Below are positions 1 to 7,340 of a stretch of 8,396 nt of DNA, one piece after another. The stretch comes from Leptospiraceae bacterium. GTDB lineage: Bacteria > Spirochaetota > Leptospiria > Leptospirales > Leptonemataceae. Numbering within the stretch: the stretch's first letter is position 1; the number at the start of each line of letters is the position of its first letter. The notes under the pieces are model-generated. The model worked only from the letters and a program-made list of their open reading frames with translations, had not been told where the DNA came from and made no database searches. The stretch is from assembly GCA_020440935.1 (NCBI GenBank), contig JAGRNC010000098.1, positions 1 to 8,396 on the forward strand, written 5' to 3'. The translations under genes and the position numbers were made by a program.

Positions 1-1
1 T

Positions 2-700
2 CCAGGCGCGGGTATCAAGGCCTGCAAACAGTCCGAAACGATTTTGGCCGGCACAGCGGAGTTCCTGCACGCCAACGGAATTGATGTTCCTCAACTAAAG
101 GAGCCTGGCACCGAGGTGCATGTGGCCAACGATGTGTATCTGGGCGCGTTTTTTCTTTCGGATACATTACGCGACGGCGCAGCAGAGGCAATTAAAGCCA
201 TTCGAAATCTTGGAATCCAACCGGTAATGCTAACCGGCGACCGGGAAGAAGTGGCTGCCTCCATTGCCGGCTCTCTTGGAATGGAATACTTCGCAGGACT
301 TAAGCCAGAGGATAAGCTGGAAAAGATTGCGAGTTATCCCATTCGACCTACAGCTATGGTCGGCGACGGCATCAATGATGCGCCCGCACTTTCCCGAGCG
401 GATGCCGGATTTGCAATGGGCAGTGGTACGGACGTGGCCTCCGAATCGGCGGATGTTACGTTAATGGGGAATAAAATAGAAGAAGTCACAGATGCGATCC
501 GTTTATCGCGGGCCACAATTCGAAAAATCTATCAGAATCTGTTCTTCGCATTCATTTACAATATCATTGGCATCCCTCTGGCTGCTGCGGGATTTCTAAG
601 TCCTGTGGTCGCAGGCGCGGCCATGGCCATGAGTAGTGTTAGCGTTGTAGTCTCTTCGCTTACTTTATATCGATTTCGCTTTCATTCAGAGCAGACTTAG
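2..700 (+). CDS. copA: Cu(+)-type P1B ATPase, C-terminal part (5' end outside window)
   Basis: This is the C-terminal part of a heavy-metal P-type ATPase, which pumps a soft metal ion out of the cytoplasm across the inner membrane using ATP. The frame is open from base 2, and the residues before the TTG at 44 (PGAGIKACKQSETILAGT) fit the N-domain of this family, so the gene runs in from the left and 44 is not a start. Visible P-domain motifs are TGDRE (about 233-247), GDGINDAPAL (362-391) and the AMGSGTDVA stretch (about 415-441). Two membrane helices follow. The first carries the Tyr-Asn pair (557-562) and the second carries M-x-M-S-S (623-637). Together with an upstream CPC motif, which lies outside the window, these residues form the Cu(I) site in the CopA subgroup. 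One oddity is that the usual N-A-L-R-L after the last helix reads S-S-L-T-L. The protein ends about a dozen residues after that helix, normal for the family. Copper over other metals is inferred from the last two helices only. Confidence 0.9.
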   Translation, partial: PGAGIKACKQSETILAGTAEFLHANGIDVPQLKEPGTEVHVANDVYLGAFFLSDTLRDGAAEAIKAIRNLGIQPVMLTGDREEVAASIAGSLGMEYFAGLKPEDKLEKIASYPIRPTAMVGDGINDAPALSRADAGFAMGSGTDVASESADVTLMGNKIEEVTDAIRLSRATIRKIYQNLFFAFIYNIIGIPLAAAGFLSPVVAGAAMAMSSVSVVVSSLTLYRFRFHSEQT

Positions 701-834
701 CTTGGCGAGAATGTCCCGTGGCGCGAGTGCACAGATGTGCGGCGGACGCCACAAACCAGGCGATCGTTCCACTTTTGTCCTGGCCTCCGCATTTATACGA
801 CGGGGCAATGCTCCGATGAGGTGCCCTGTTCCGA

Positions 835-846
835 TATAACGTTATA
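835..846. repeat. Perfect 12-bp palindrome TATAACGTTATA upstream of the small lipoprotein gene
   Basis: TATAAC is followed directly by its reverse complement GTTATA. It lies in the 212-bp gap between the ATPase stop and the GTG start at 913, so it could be an operator or an AT-rich promoter element. About two perfect 12-bp palindromes are expected by chance in a window of this size, so the position is its only support. I find no convincing -35 element at the right spacing. The rest of 701-912 shows no gene and no clear terminator with a U tract. Confidence 0.2.
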
Positions 847-912
847 AGCATACCGCCAGCCACGTCCGGGAAAAATGATTGAGTCTTTAAGCAAGTAGTA
901 AACGATGATGGG

Positions 913-1284
913 GTGCGCTCCTGGTCCCTTCGTTTTCCCTGGTTAATTACGTTAGCCATGATTGTGGTAACTTACTGTAGCGGAGCCTACTACGGAGTGG
1001 ACGGACCGGACGTAATTTCTCGCGATGAAACTTTGAGTCGCATTAACGATGCCCGCCTCGCCAAAATCGCATCCTGCGGATTAAATGAAACAAACGGGGC
1101 ATTCCTTTACGTACAGTACACGCAGAATCCGAGGAAACTTCTGGATGGGGCCTATTACTATACCAAAGATGTGGACAACTGCACAAACATCATCCTCTGG
1201 GGAAGTTGCGATGGAGCCGTGCGATCCTGCGGGCTGGCCCCCGCCGAATTTTTTGACGGGGCCCTATTTCAGGGCGGATTCTAA
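913..1284 (+). CDS. Small secreted Cys-rich protein, probable lipoprotein (123 aa)
   Basis: I do not recognise this protein with certainty. It begins with a short basic N-terminus (R2, R7), a hydrophobic stretch of about 14 residues and Cys22 (V-T-Y-C-S-G), which looks like a lipoprotein signal peptide with the loose lipobox typical of spirochaetes; Tyr at -1 is unusual. The mature part has four more cysteines (55, 90, 99, 106), enough for two disulfides, and recurring D-G-A triplets (78-80, 100-102, 115-117). The pattern E-T-L-x-R-I-N-D-A followed by G-A-Y-Y-Y-T-K-D-V-D-N-C recalls, from memory, small Leptospira lipoprotein families such as TIGR04452; this is tentative. The GTG at 913 is the only usable start, since the frame is closed by a stop at 880-882 and the next ATG (958) would remove the basic N-region. 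There is no strong Shine-Dalgarno sequence. It follows the ATPase gene on the same strand and converges with the receptor gene ending at 1393. Confidence 0.6.
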   Translation: MRSWSLRFPWLITLAMIVVTYCSGAYYGVDGPDVISRDETLSRINDARLAKIASCGLNETNGAFLYVQYTQNPRKLLDGAYYYTKDVDNCTNIILWGSCDGAVRSCGLAPAEFFDGALFQGGF

Positions 1285-1392
1285 GATAATCGCATCAATG
1301 GTGACCAGACCAGTAAGTAACCAGCTTCGTGCAATTGCCAAGATTGTTGATCGGTGCGCCTATACTCCCTCCCAATTGCCGCCCTCTGTGTA

Positions 1393-4230
1393 CTAGAACT
1401 TGAATCGAAACGTTACCCAGTATGTGGTCTCTTCCAGCGAAGGCGATCCATCAGATAAATCGCGGCCTCCCGCATTGGCGTTCATGGGAAATGGATTCGT
1501 ATAATTCAGGAGATTCTTTCCAATAATAGAAAGCTCCATTTGCTCTGTGATTTCATAGGCAATCCCCGCATTTAGAATCTGGCTTCCCTCCACCCGATTT
1601 CCGTTGGGAGAATACCAGTTTGGAAAAAACAGATAAGTAAGCGAAGCAGTCAGCGGCTTCCAGGGACTATACAGAAGAAACAGTCGAGTAACATTTTCCG
1701 GGTACGCACGAAAGTGCTTATTTTGAGCATCCGAACTAAGGTACATCCCTCCAATATTCTGGCTTGAAGCCGATACTACACGCACCACCGAATGATTCAA
1801 GCCGGCTTCCAGATTGGACGATCGAAAGGAAATGCCAAATTCCGCGCCTACCTGACGCACCTCGCCAATGTTATTCTTGTAGAACCAGAATCCATTCCAG
1901 TCCCCGGGTTCGTCATTGCCAATTCTGGGCATTACAAACACCAGCGGATCCTGATACAGAACGCCTACATCGATGATATTCTTGACGCGATTGTAAAAGG
2001 CGACTCCGTCCAGTTCCCAGTGGCCAGTAAGCCTGTAGTTGGCCGCAAGTTCAAAGCTCTTCATTTTTTCGGGTTTGGTACGAGGAATATTTTCATAATT
2101 CCCATTGCCATCGGGGTTTGGAATGCCCGCCGTTTCAATGTCATCAAAGTTGTCTGTCCTCAGGTGACCGTCCTTCTGGAAACCGCCAGAATAGGCCACC
2201 CCCGGTGATCCGCGGAATCCTTCCTGATAGGAGAAGCGAAATCGCAGATCCCTGCTCCATTGATAGATGGCTCCCAATCTTGGCGATACGTTCGATCCCC
2301 AGTATCGCTGCTTATCATAGCGAAATGCACCGAACAAATCCAGCGAATCGGTAATGCTGTAGAAATCTTCCACAAAGAACGAGCCCACATCGATGGTATT
2401 TGTGTATACGTATTGATGGGTTCGATTCACATCGCCGAGCAAGGTAGCATCGGCCTTATTTACGATGAAGTTATTTCCGTTCTTGTCCGGAAGGCCCATA
2501 TCGTATTTTCTATACTCGGCTCCAATTGCCATGCGATTGCGAAGCGAAGTTTCCCAGTTCAGAAGCATCGAAGCCCCGTACCGCTCTTCTCGAGTCCCGC
2601 CCATCACAAAACCGCTGTGCGAATGTAATATTATATCATCCTGCGTAAAAAAGCCGCCAAATTTAAGGCTGGCCCCAGAGCCGAGCTGAAGGCGGTATTT
2701 GCCGTTCAGGTGTTTCACTATATTTTGAACTTCGTTTCGATCGCGGTAGAAGTTGTACAGATCCCTTTGCTGGTCGGTGTAGAAAAGATCCAGACCAAAG
2801 TCGCCATACTCAAGCGTGGAAAGCGCTGTGGTGTTATCGGTTCTCTTTAGACGATTGCCCGAGGTGTACACCGTTCGACGCTGCACAAGCGACAGACCAT
2901 CCTGCTGAAATACTGGATTGCCCGCCTCGGTGACCACAGTTTCAAAACCACTGGAAATGTTCTGCGTCGCTTTGATCTGATAGTCATACATTCGTTGCAG
3001 TCGAAGATCATCCACGCCTTCGTAGCCTTTATCCCGGGCATAGGCATCGTTGCGTAATTCCTGGCCCGGATAGTAGGTGCGACCCACGTAAGCAAAGGCT
3101 TTCAGTTGGGGCAGATCCTGACCTCGAATGCCCGTTTGAAAAGACAGGTGCCCGTAGCCATCCTTACCGGCCGAAGTGGTTAGTGTTGTTCCAGAACTTG
3201 AATTTCCATTCGCGGTTACGACATTAATCACTCCCAGTAAGGCCCCCTGCCCCAGCGTCACCGATCCCGGACCGCGAATCACCTCGATGCGTTCTATGAA
3301 TTCCAGATCAATTCCCTGCAATATTCCATCCGGCGGACCCCAGAACCACTCTGTGTTCATATTCTGTCCATTGAGTAATAACAAAACCTTGGCATTGTTA
3401 TCCGGCGCCAATCCACGAAATGCAGCGATGACATCGTCCTGGTCTTCCACCATGAAGAATCCAGGAACGTAGAGCATTAGTAGCTCATTCAATGTGCGGG
3501 CGCCACTGAGCTGAATTTTTCTCCGGCCAATAATGGACACCGACACCGGTTGCTTTTCCACACTCCGTACGACGTTGGAGGCGACCGTAATGTCCTGTTC
3601 GCCGAGAACCTGGAATACGTCCTCGGAGGAATCTCCCTTTGTATCGGAGACCGGAAATTCTATGTCCCGGCTAATCGGCAGACTCAGTAGGTTATCATCT
3701 ATGTTAAAACGCCTTTCCTGTTTGTGAGGGTTGGATCTTACTCGAATAGCCATCTTTCTGGCAAACTCTTCGATTCGATCGCTATCGGGCTCCTTTAGTT
3801 CGGAACGATCAATCTCAACGCGCCCCACGCCCTCCAGCTCCAGACGATCCAGATTATCCGAAACGTTGATTGCATCGATGACCCGGCCCGTCTCGGGATC
3901 ATAGATTTGTCCAAATAACTCCAGATTGATCTGGCCCCTTCGATAATAGCCGGACAGAACAAAATCGGCGCCCGAACCTCGGGCATCCTCGATGGCCCCC
4001 TGCAGAGTCAATGACCCCGACCGAACCACGCGATAACCAGCAGCTTCCAGAAAACGCTGCATGGCCTGGCGGACAGCCGCATCAATCTCCGGAGCTGAGC
4101 CCGACTGATAGGGCTGAAATCGCGCAAGCATGATCGTCTTAGCGGACGGAGCCGCCCGAAGCCCGCCTGCATAAGACAGTAGAAGTACAAGAATGCCGGT
4201 AAGCGAAGCGCAATTAATCAGCCTTAGCAC
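1393..4230 (-). CDS. TonB-dependent outer-membrane receptor with extra N-terminal periplasmic domain (945 aa)
   Basis: This is a TonB-gated outer-membrane transporter for an unidentified ligand. Residues 1-26 form a signal peptide (R3, hydrophobic core, cut after L-R-A). Residues about 30-170 form an alpha-beta domain not usual in this family: strand IMLARF, helix 47-64, strand GYRVVRSG, helix 77-86, strand ADFVLSGYYRR, strand with QIYDPETGRVIDA, and a final helix 151-166. A charged linker follows, then a TonB-box-like segment (EQDITVAS, 211-218), the plug (about 218-340, including RIEVIRGPGS) and a barrel to 945 ending in the expected aromatic residue (YWVTFRFKF). The plug lacks the common S-x-L-Y-G, reading SVTLGQGALLGVINVV. 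The mature protein has no cysteine. The start is GTG at 4230. The frame stays open back to a stop near 4340 but offers no other ATG, GTG or TTG, and no Shine-Dalgarno at good spacing is seen. It lies 164 bp downstream of a paralogue with the same N-terminal domain. At 945 residues it is longer than a simple receptor (about 650-750) because of this domain. Confidence 0.9.
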   Translation of the reverse strand: MLRLINCASLTGILVLLLSYAGGLRAAPSAKTIMLARFQPYQSGSAPEIDAAVRQAMQRFLEAAGYRVVRSGSLTLQGAIEDARGSGADFVLSGYYRRGQINLELFGQIYDPETGRVIDAINVSDNLDRLELEGVGRVEIDRSELKEPDSDRIEEFARKMAIRVRSNPHKQERRFNIDDNLLSLPISRDIEFPVSDTKGDSSEDVFQVLGEQDITVASNVVRSVEKQPVSVSIIGRRKIQLSGARTLNELLMLYVPGFFMVEDQDDVIAAFRGLAPDNNAKVLLLLNGQNMNTEWFWGPPDGILQGIDLEFIERIEVIRGPGSVTLGQGALLGVINVVTANGNSSSGTTLTTSAGKDGYGHLSFQTGIRGQDLPQLKAFAYVGRTYYPGQELRNDAYARDKGYEGVDDLRLQRMYDYQIKATQNISSGFETVVTEAGNPVFQQDGLSLVQRRTVYTSGNRLKRTDNTTALSTLEYGDFGLDLFYTDQQRDLYNFYRDRNEVQNIVKHLNGKYRLQLGSGASLKFGGFFTQDDIILHSHSGFVMGGTREERYGASMLLNWETSLRNRMAIGAEYRKYDMGLPDKNGNNFIVNKADATLLGDVNRTHQYVYTNTIDVGSFFVEDFYSITDSLDLFGAFRYDKQRYWGSNVSPRLGAIYQWSRDLRFRFSYQEGFRGSPGVAYSGGFQKDGHLRTDNFDDIETAGIPNPDGNGNYENIPRTKPEKMKSFELAANYRLTGHWELDGVAFYNRVKNIIDVGVLYQDPLVFVMPRIGNDEPGDWNGFWFYKNNIGEVRQVGAEFGISFRSSNLEAGLNHSVVRVVSASSQNIGGMYLSSDAQNKHFRAYPENVTRLFLLYSPWKPLTASLTYLFFPNWYSPNGNRVEGSQILNAGIAYEITEQMELSIIGKNLLNYTNPFPMNANAGGRDLSDGSPSLEETTYWVTFRFKF

Positions 4231-4307
4231 TTTCGTATTGGATCGTCCCCTTAACCCGGGATCAAGTGTTTCCGGAGCAAGAGCGAAGTTTTCTAAATAA
4301 CTAAGGA

Positions 4308-4340
4308 TACATACACTCGGGGAACGTTAGGTGAACTAAC
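4308..4340 (-). promoter_or_regulatory. Weak candidate promoter with a dyad over the -35 box, upstream of the 945-aa receptor
   Basis: Read on the minus strand, GTTAG-TTCAC-CTAAC (4340-4326) is an inverted repeat with 5-bp arms. It overlaps a possible -35 hexamer TTCACC (4335-4330), which is 16 bp from a poor -10 TATGTA (4313-4308). The placement would suit an operator controlling the receptor gene, whose start is about 75 bp further on. Neither hexamer is close to consensus, and the dyad does not resemble a Fur box that I recognise. Confidence 0.2.
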
Positions 4341-4347
4341 AGTTACA

Positions 4348-4380
4348 AACCTTGAGCCTGGCCCGCCCCCGTGTAAGGTT
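4348..4380 (-). terminator. Weak hairpin candidate just downstream of the 967-aa receptor
   Basis: On the minus strand, 15 bases after the TAA stop, AACCTT (4380-4375) can pair with AAGGTT (4353-4348) around a GC-rich loop of 21 bases that contains a run of G. The stem is short, the loop is long and there is no proper U tract after it (TTGTAAC). It could weaken read-through between the two receptor genes, but it is not a convincing intrinsic terminator. Confidence 0.15.
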
Positions 4381-4394
4381 GGACAATGGATTCA

Positions 4395-7298
4395 TTAGAA
4401 CCGAAAGCCTATAGTTAGCCAGATGTTGCGATTCTCCAGCGGATGGCGCGTTGGATAGTAGCCCCCCGTAGCTGTGCGAATCCCGGGATCCCAGAACAAT
4501 TCGTTCGTTACATTGCGTACCATTAAATCGACATAAAGCGACTCTACGGAAAATGCCTGATCCCAACGAATGTTGGCCACCCAGAAGTAATAAGCAGGAA
4601 TTGTTCTTTCTGGGTTCGTGGATATGGTTCTGCGTTCCGAAACATAGTTCAGCCGCAGGTTGAGCGAAAGGTTCCGAATGGGATAGTACGTTGCGCCCAA
4701 GTTAAACTTATGACGAGCAATGTTTGGTATGGGACCAGTTGCAGGAATTCCATCCAGGTCCAGAAGATGGGTAGGTAGAACGCTTCGCAGTTTTCTCAGA
4801 AATACCTGGTTGGTGGCCAGATCCGGGTTCACAGCGGATACCGAGTTTAGAATGGATTGCTCCAGCTGCGCCAGCACCACTGCTTCCTGAGTGCGAAGAT
4901 TGGCCACAACCGTCCCGACGGCATCCTGCAGCGGATCGTCGCCCGGTCTGCCACGAGTAGTGGGCGATGAAACCACCGAATACGGAAGATTCAGATACTT
5001 TCCATCGGAATAAGTATGATTGAAATTCAACGACAGATTGTCCCAGATCAGGAAGTCCGTTTGGGATTCCACACCAACAATCTCTGCATCGCCAACGTTC
5101 TGGTTCTGATTCCAGTTTCCGCCGGCGGGATTGGGCTGTCCCGTCTGGACTTCCAGAATAAGGTTTTCGATTCTGTTCTGATAAGCTTGCACTGAAAAGT
5201 AATATCGCTTCTTAAATCGGTAGGCCACTCCTACCTCCACCGATCGTAATCTTTCCGGCATTAGATCTTCGTTCCGCAACCTCTGGGCCGTTTCGTTATA
5301 TAGCTCCCATGCCGTGGGCGCGCGAAAACCGGTGCCCAGCAACAATTTGAATGTGAGGTCATCTGTGGGATGAAGTACTGCGCCCAGACGAGGTGTGTGC
5401 GACTCACCATAATCGGTGTTGTAGTCATAACGATAGCCCGCGGTAAGCTGCAACATAGCTATGGGCCGAACCATCTGTTGCACATAACCGGCATAGTTCG
5501 TAGTGCGGATCCGACGTTCCGATCCATAGGCTTCCGGCACAATCGTATGATCGCCTTCCCAGCCCAGAACGGTGGTAGCGTTTGCGCCAGGGCTGTAGGT
5601 CAGCCTTTGTTTAAAATCGTAAGCCTGATCGGGACGGGTATAATTGTGCACCGTGGAGGCGGCAGCAGTGTCCGGAAAATAGTACGGTTGCACTCCCGCC
5701 GTGCCAGGATACTGTTCGCCCGATGTAGATAAAATGGCGGTATGTCTAATTCCAGCCTCTGTATCCAGACTGAGAAAAGAACCAAATTCTTTCAGATACC
5801 CAAACGAAAAACTGTGGTTCTCGAAATCCCAATGCGAACCGCGATAACCCAGTTTATCGGTGTCGATCTGGTTTGTTCCATTCGCAAACGTCCCGTCCCC
5901 CTGATTATATTGCCAGTTCACCGTTTGAAATCGAAAGTTACCCATCTGGAACTTTCCGGTAATATTGTACGTATCCAGATTTGCCACATTGAAATAGGGG
6001 GACCACCAATACCCCACCGAAGTGGAATCCGGATTGCATTGCCCACCGCAAATCTCTGAGGTAACGGCATATTCTGGATCATATCGCCCAAAATCGGAAC
6101 GCTCCAATCGACCGACTCCGCTAAAGTCCGGGCCTACCGTGCGAAACATGTAACCGCTTACCGAGTAAGAAAAGGGAAAAGCCTGCTCCGTAGTTCCGCC
6201 GCGCAATGATATATTCGCTCCGTAGCCCGGCCTGGATAGGTTATTGTATCCGCCCGCAGTAATTTCTGCCTCGTTACCGGGCTGGCTGCGACCATCTTTG
6301 GTGATAATATTGATTACGCCATTAAACGCATTCGCTCCATACAACGCCGAAGCCGGGCCGGCAATTACCTCAATGCGCTTTACGTTATGCAGGGGAAAGC
6401 GAATGCTTCCCGCCAGAATGGCCGCTTCTGTAAGATTGTTATCGAGAACTCCATCCACATAAAGTAGAGTGCGCTGGTTGTTGCCCACCAGGCCGCGCTG
6501 ATGAATTAGCTCGGGAAAAATGCCATAATTGTGCACAATGTCAAATCCGGGAAGGTCCTGCAATGCCTCAACCAGCGTACGATAGCCTCGCTCACGGATT
6601 TGCTGCGCCGTAATGACGTACACCGCCGCCGGCGCGTCGCGCAACGTAGTGCGCGTTCGCGTAGCAGTAATGACTTCCTGTTCTTCAATGAGCTGAAAAA
6701 CCTCTTGCGAAGCGGTATCTCGATCTGCCTCCGCTACTGGCAGCGAATATTCAGCAAGATCGCTGGTCCGTACGTACTGATCCAGATTTTCTCTTTTAAT
6801 TCGACGGCGGGCATTCACCCTTGCCTGAATTGCCACCTTCCGCGATACCGTTTCAATAACTTCATCGTCGGGTACCTGAATCTCATCGGCGGGCAAATCA
6901 ATATTTGCATAGTTGTCTACTCGCTCGGATACATCTACGCGATTGTAAGCGTCAATGATCTGGCCGGTTTCGGGATGATAGATTTGAACATAAATATTTA
7001 GAACTCCGTTCTTGCTTCGTCCGTAGAACCCGGAAATAAACAGAAATGCATTCTGGCGATTCTCCTCCGACATTTCGGACGGCCGCGTACCGCCGGTAAG
7101 CCTGACGTCAAATCCCGCTTCCCTTAGCTCCGCGGCCAGGCTGTTGCGAATCTTATTTTCCACCTGACCTGAGCCATTTTTAGGAACAAATTCGCCTATT
7201 ACTATTTCGCGCGCATCCAGATCGGAGATTAGGCCGGACAACAGAATCAGAGAAAAGCTCAGGGAAGCTTTGAGGCATCGGGCTGCAGTGAACTGCAT
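4395..7298 (-). CDS. TonB-dependent outer-membrane receptor with extra N-terminal periplasmic domain (967 aa)
   Basis: This is a TonB-gated outer-membrane transporter of unknown ligand. Residues 1-29 form a signal peptide (R7, K10, hydrophobic core, cut after L-D-A). Residues 31-165 are an alpha-beta domain homologous by eye to that of the downstream receptor, sharing ISGFYGR, QIYHPETGQIIDA and a final helix (146-165). A charged linker leads to a clear TonB box (EQEVITATRT, 206-215), a canonical plug (to about 335; RIEVIAGPASALYG and GVINIITK) and a barrel ending in Phe (WLTIGFRF). FRAP (658-661) and NEDLMPE (676-682) fit the usual FRAP...NPNL-PE segment, but there is no His between them as in haem receptors. 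The only mature cysteines form CGGQC (417-421) in predicted outer loop L2. A helical insert of about 65 residues sits in loop L9 (about 787-850). I chose ATG at 7298 over the upstream TTG at 7325 because it has AGG six bases upstream and gives a cleaner signal peptide. Confidence 0.92.
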   Translation of the reverse strand: MQFTAARCLKASLSFSLILLSGLISDLDAREIVIGEFVPKNGSGQVENKIRNSLAAELREAGFDVRLTGGTRPSEMSEENRQNAFLFISGFYGRSKNGVLNIYVQIYHPETGQIIDAYNRVDVSERVDNYANIDLPADEIQVPDDEVIETVSRKVAIQARVNARRRIKRENLDQYVRTSDLAEYSLPVAEADRDTASQEVFQLIEEQEVITATRTRTTLRDAPAAVYVITAQQIRERGYRTLVEALQDLPGFDIVHNYGIFPELIHQRGLVGNNQRTLLYVDGVLDNNLTEAAILAGSIRFPLHNVKRIEVIAGPASALYGANAFNGVINIITKDGRSQPGNEAEITAGGYNNLSRPGYGANISLRGGTTEQAFPFSYSVSGYMFRTVGPDFSGVGRLERSDFGRYDPEYAVTSEICGGQCNPDSTSVGYWWSPYFNVANLDTYNITGKFQMGNFRFQTVNWQYNQGDGTFANGTNQIDTDKLGYRGSHWDFENHSFSFGYLKEFGSFLSLDTEAGIRHTAILSTSGEQYPGTAGVQPYYFPDTAAASTVHNYTRPDQAYDFKQRLTYSPGANATTVLGWEGDHTIVPEAYGSERRIRTTNYAGYVQQMVRPIAMLQLTAGYRYDYNTDYGESHTPRLGAVLHPTDDLTFKLLLGTGFRAPTAWELYNETAQRLRNEDLMPERLRSVEVGVAYRFKKRYYFSVQAYQNRIENLILEVQTGQPNPAGGNWNQNQNVGDAEIVGVESQTDFLIWDNLSLNFNHTYSDGKYLNLPYSVVSSPTTRGRPGDDPLQDAVGTVVANLRTQEAVVLAQLEQSILNSVSAVNPDLATNQVFLRKLRSVLPTHLLDLDGIPATGPIPNIARHKFNLGATYYPIRNLSLNLRLNYVSERRTISTNPERTIPAYYFWVANIRWDQAFSVESLYVDLMVRNVTNELFWDPGIRTATGGYYPTRHPLENRNIWLTIGFRF

Positions 7299-7340
7299 AT
7301 CTGCCTGACCCTGAAGACCAAACAAAGCTCTAGCAAGTAA

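Noticed and set aside
44..700. The ATPase as a complete 218-residue protein starting at TTG 44
   Set aside because: The frame continues upstream to base 2 with residues that fit the family N-domain, so this is the tail of a longer gene.
660..959. Minus-strand open frame of 99 residues
   Set aside because: It overlaps the ATPase end and the lipoprotein start and has no signal, domain or plausible composition; it is a chance frame.
1332..1380. Direct repeat CAATTGCC (1332-1339 and 1373-1380) in the convergent gap
   Set aside because: Two 8-bp copies can occur by chance and form no stem or array; no terminator was found in 1285-1392 either.
1792..2208. Plus-strand open frame of 138 residues inside the 945-aa receptor gene
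   Set aside because: It is antisense to a clear barrel-coding region and shows no recognisable motif.
5253..5328. Haem receptor assignment from the FRAP and NPNL-like motifs
   Set aside because: The conserved His between the two motifs is missing, and FRAP alone is common to many TonB receptors.
6531..7001. Plus-strand open frame of 156 residues inside the 967-aa receptor gene
   Set aside because: It is antisense to the plug and N-terminal domain of a strongly supported gene and has no domain-like features.
6804..7211. STN signalling domain (FecA-type transducer)
   Set aside because: The domain is longer than STN, has the PETG strand and a long terminal helix, and no sigma/anti-sigma gene pair is adjacent.
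7299..7325. Upstream TTG start of the 967-aa receptor (nine extra residues)
   Set aside because: It has no Shine-Dalgarno, would sit almost at the predicted transcription start, and places a polar stretch before the signal peptide.
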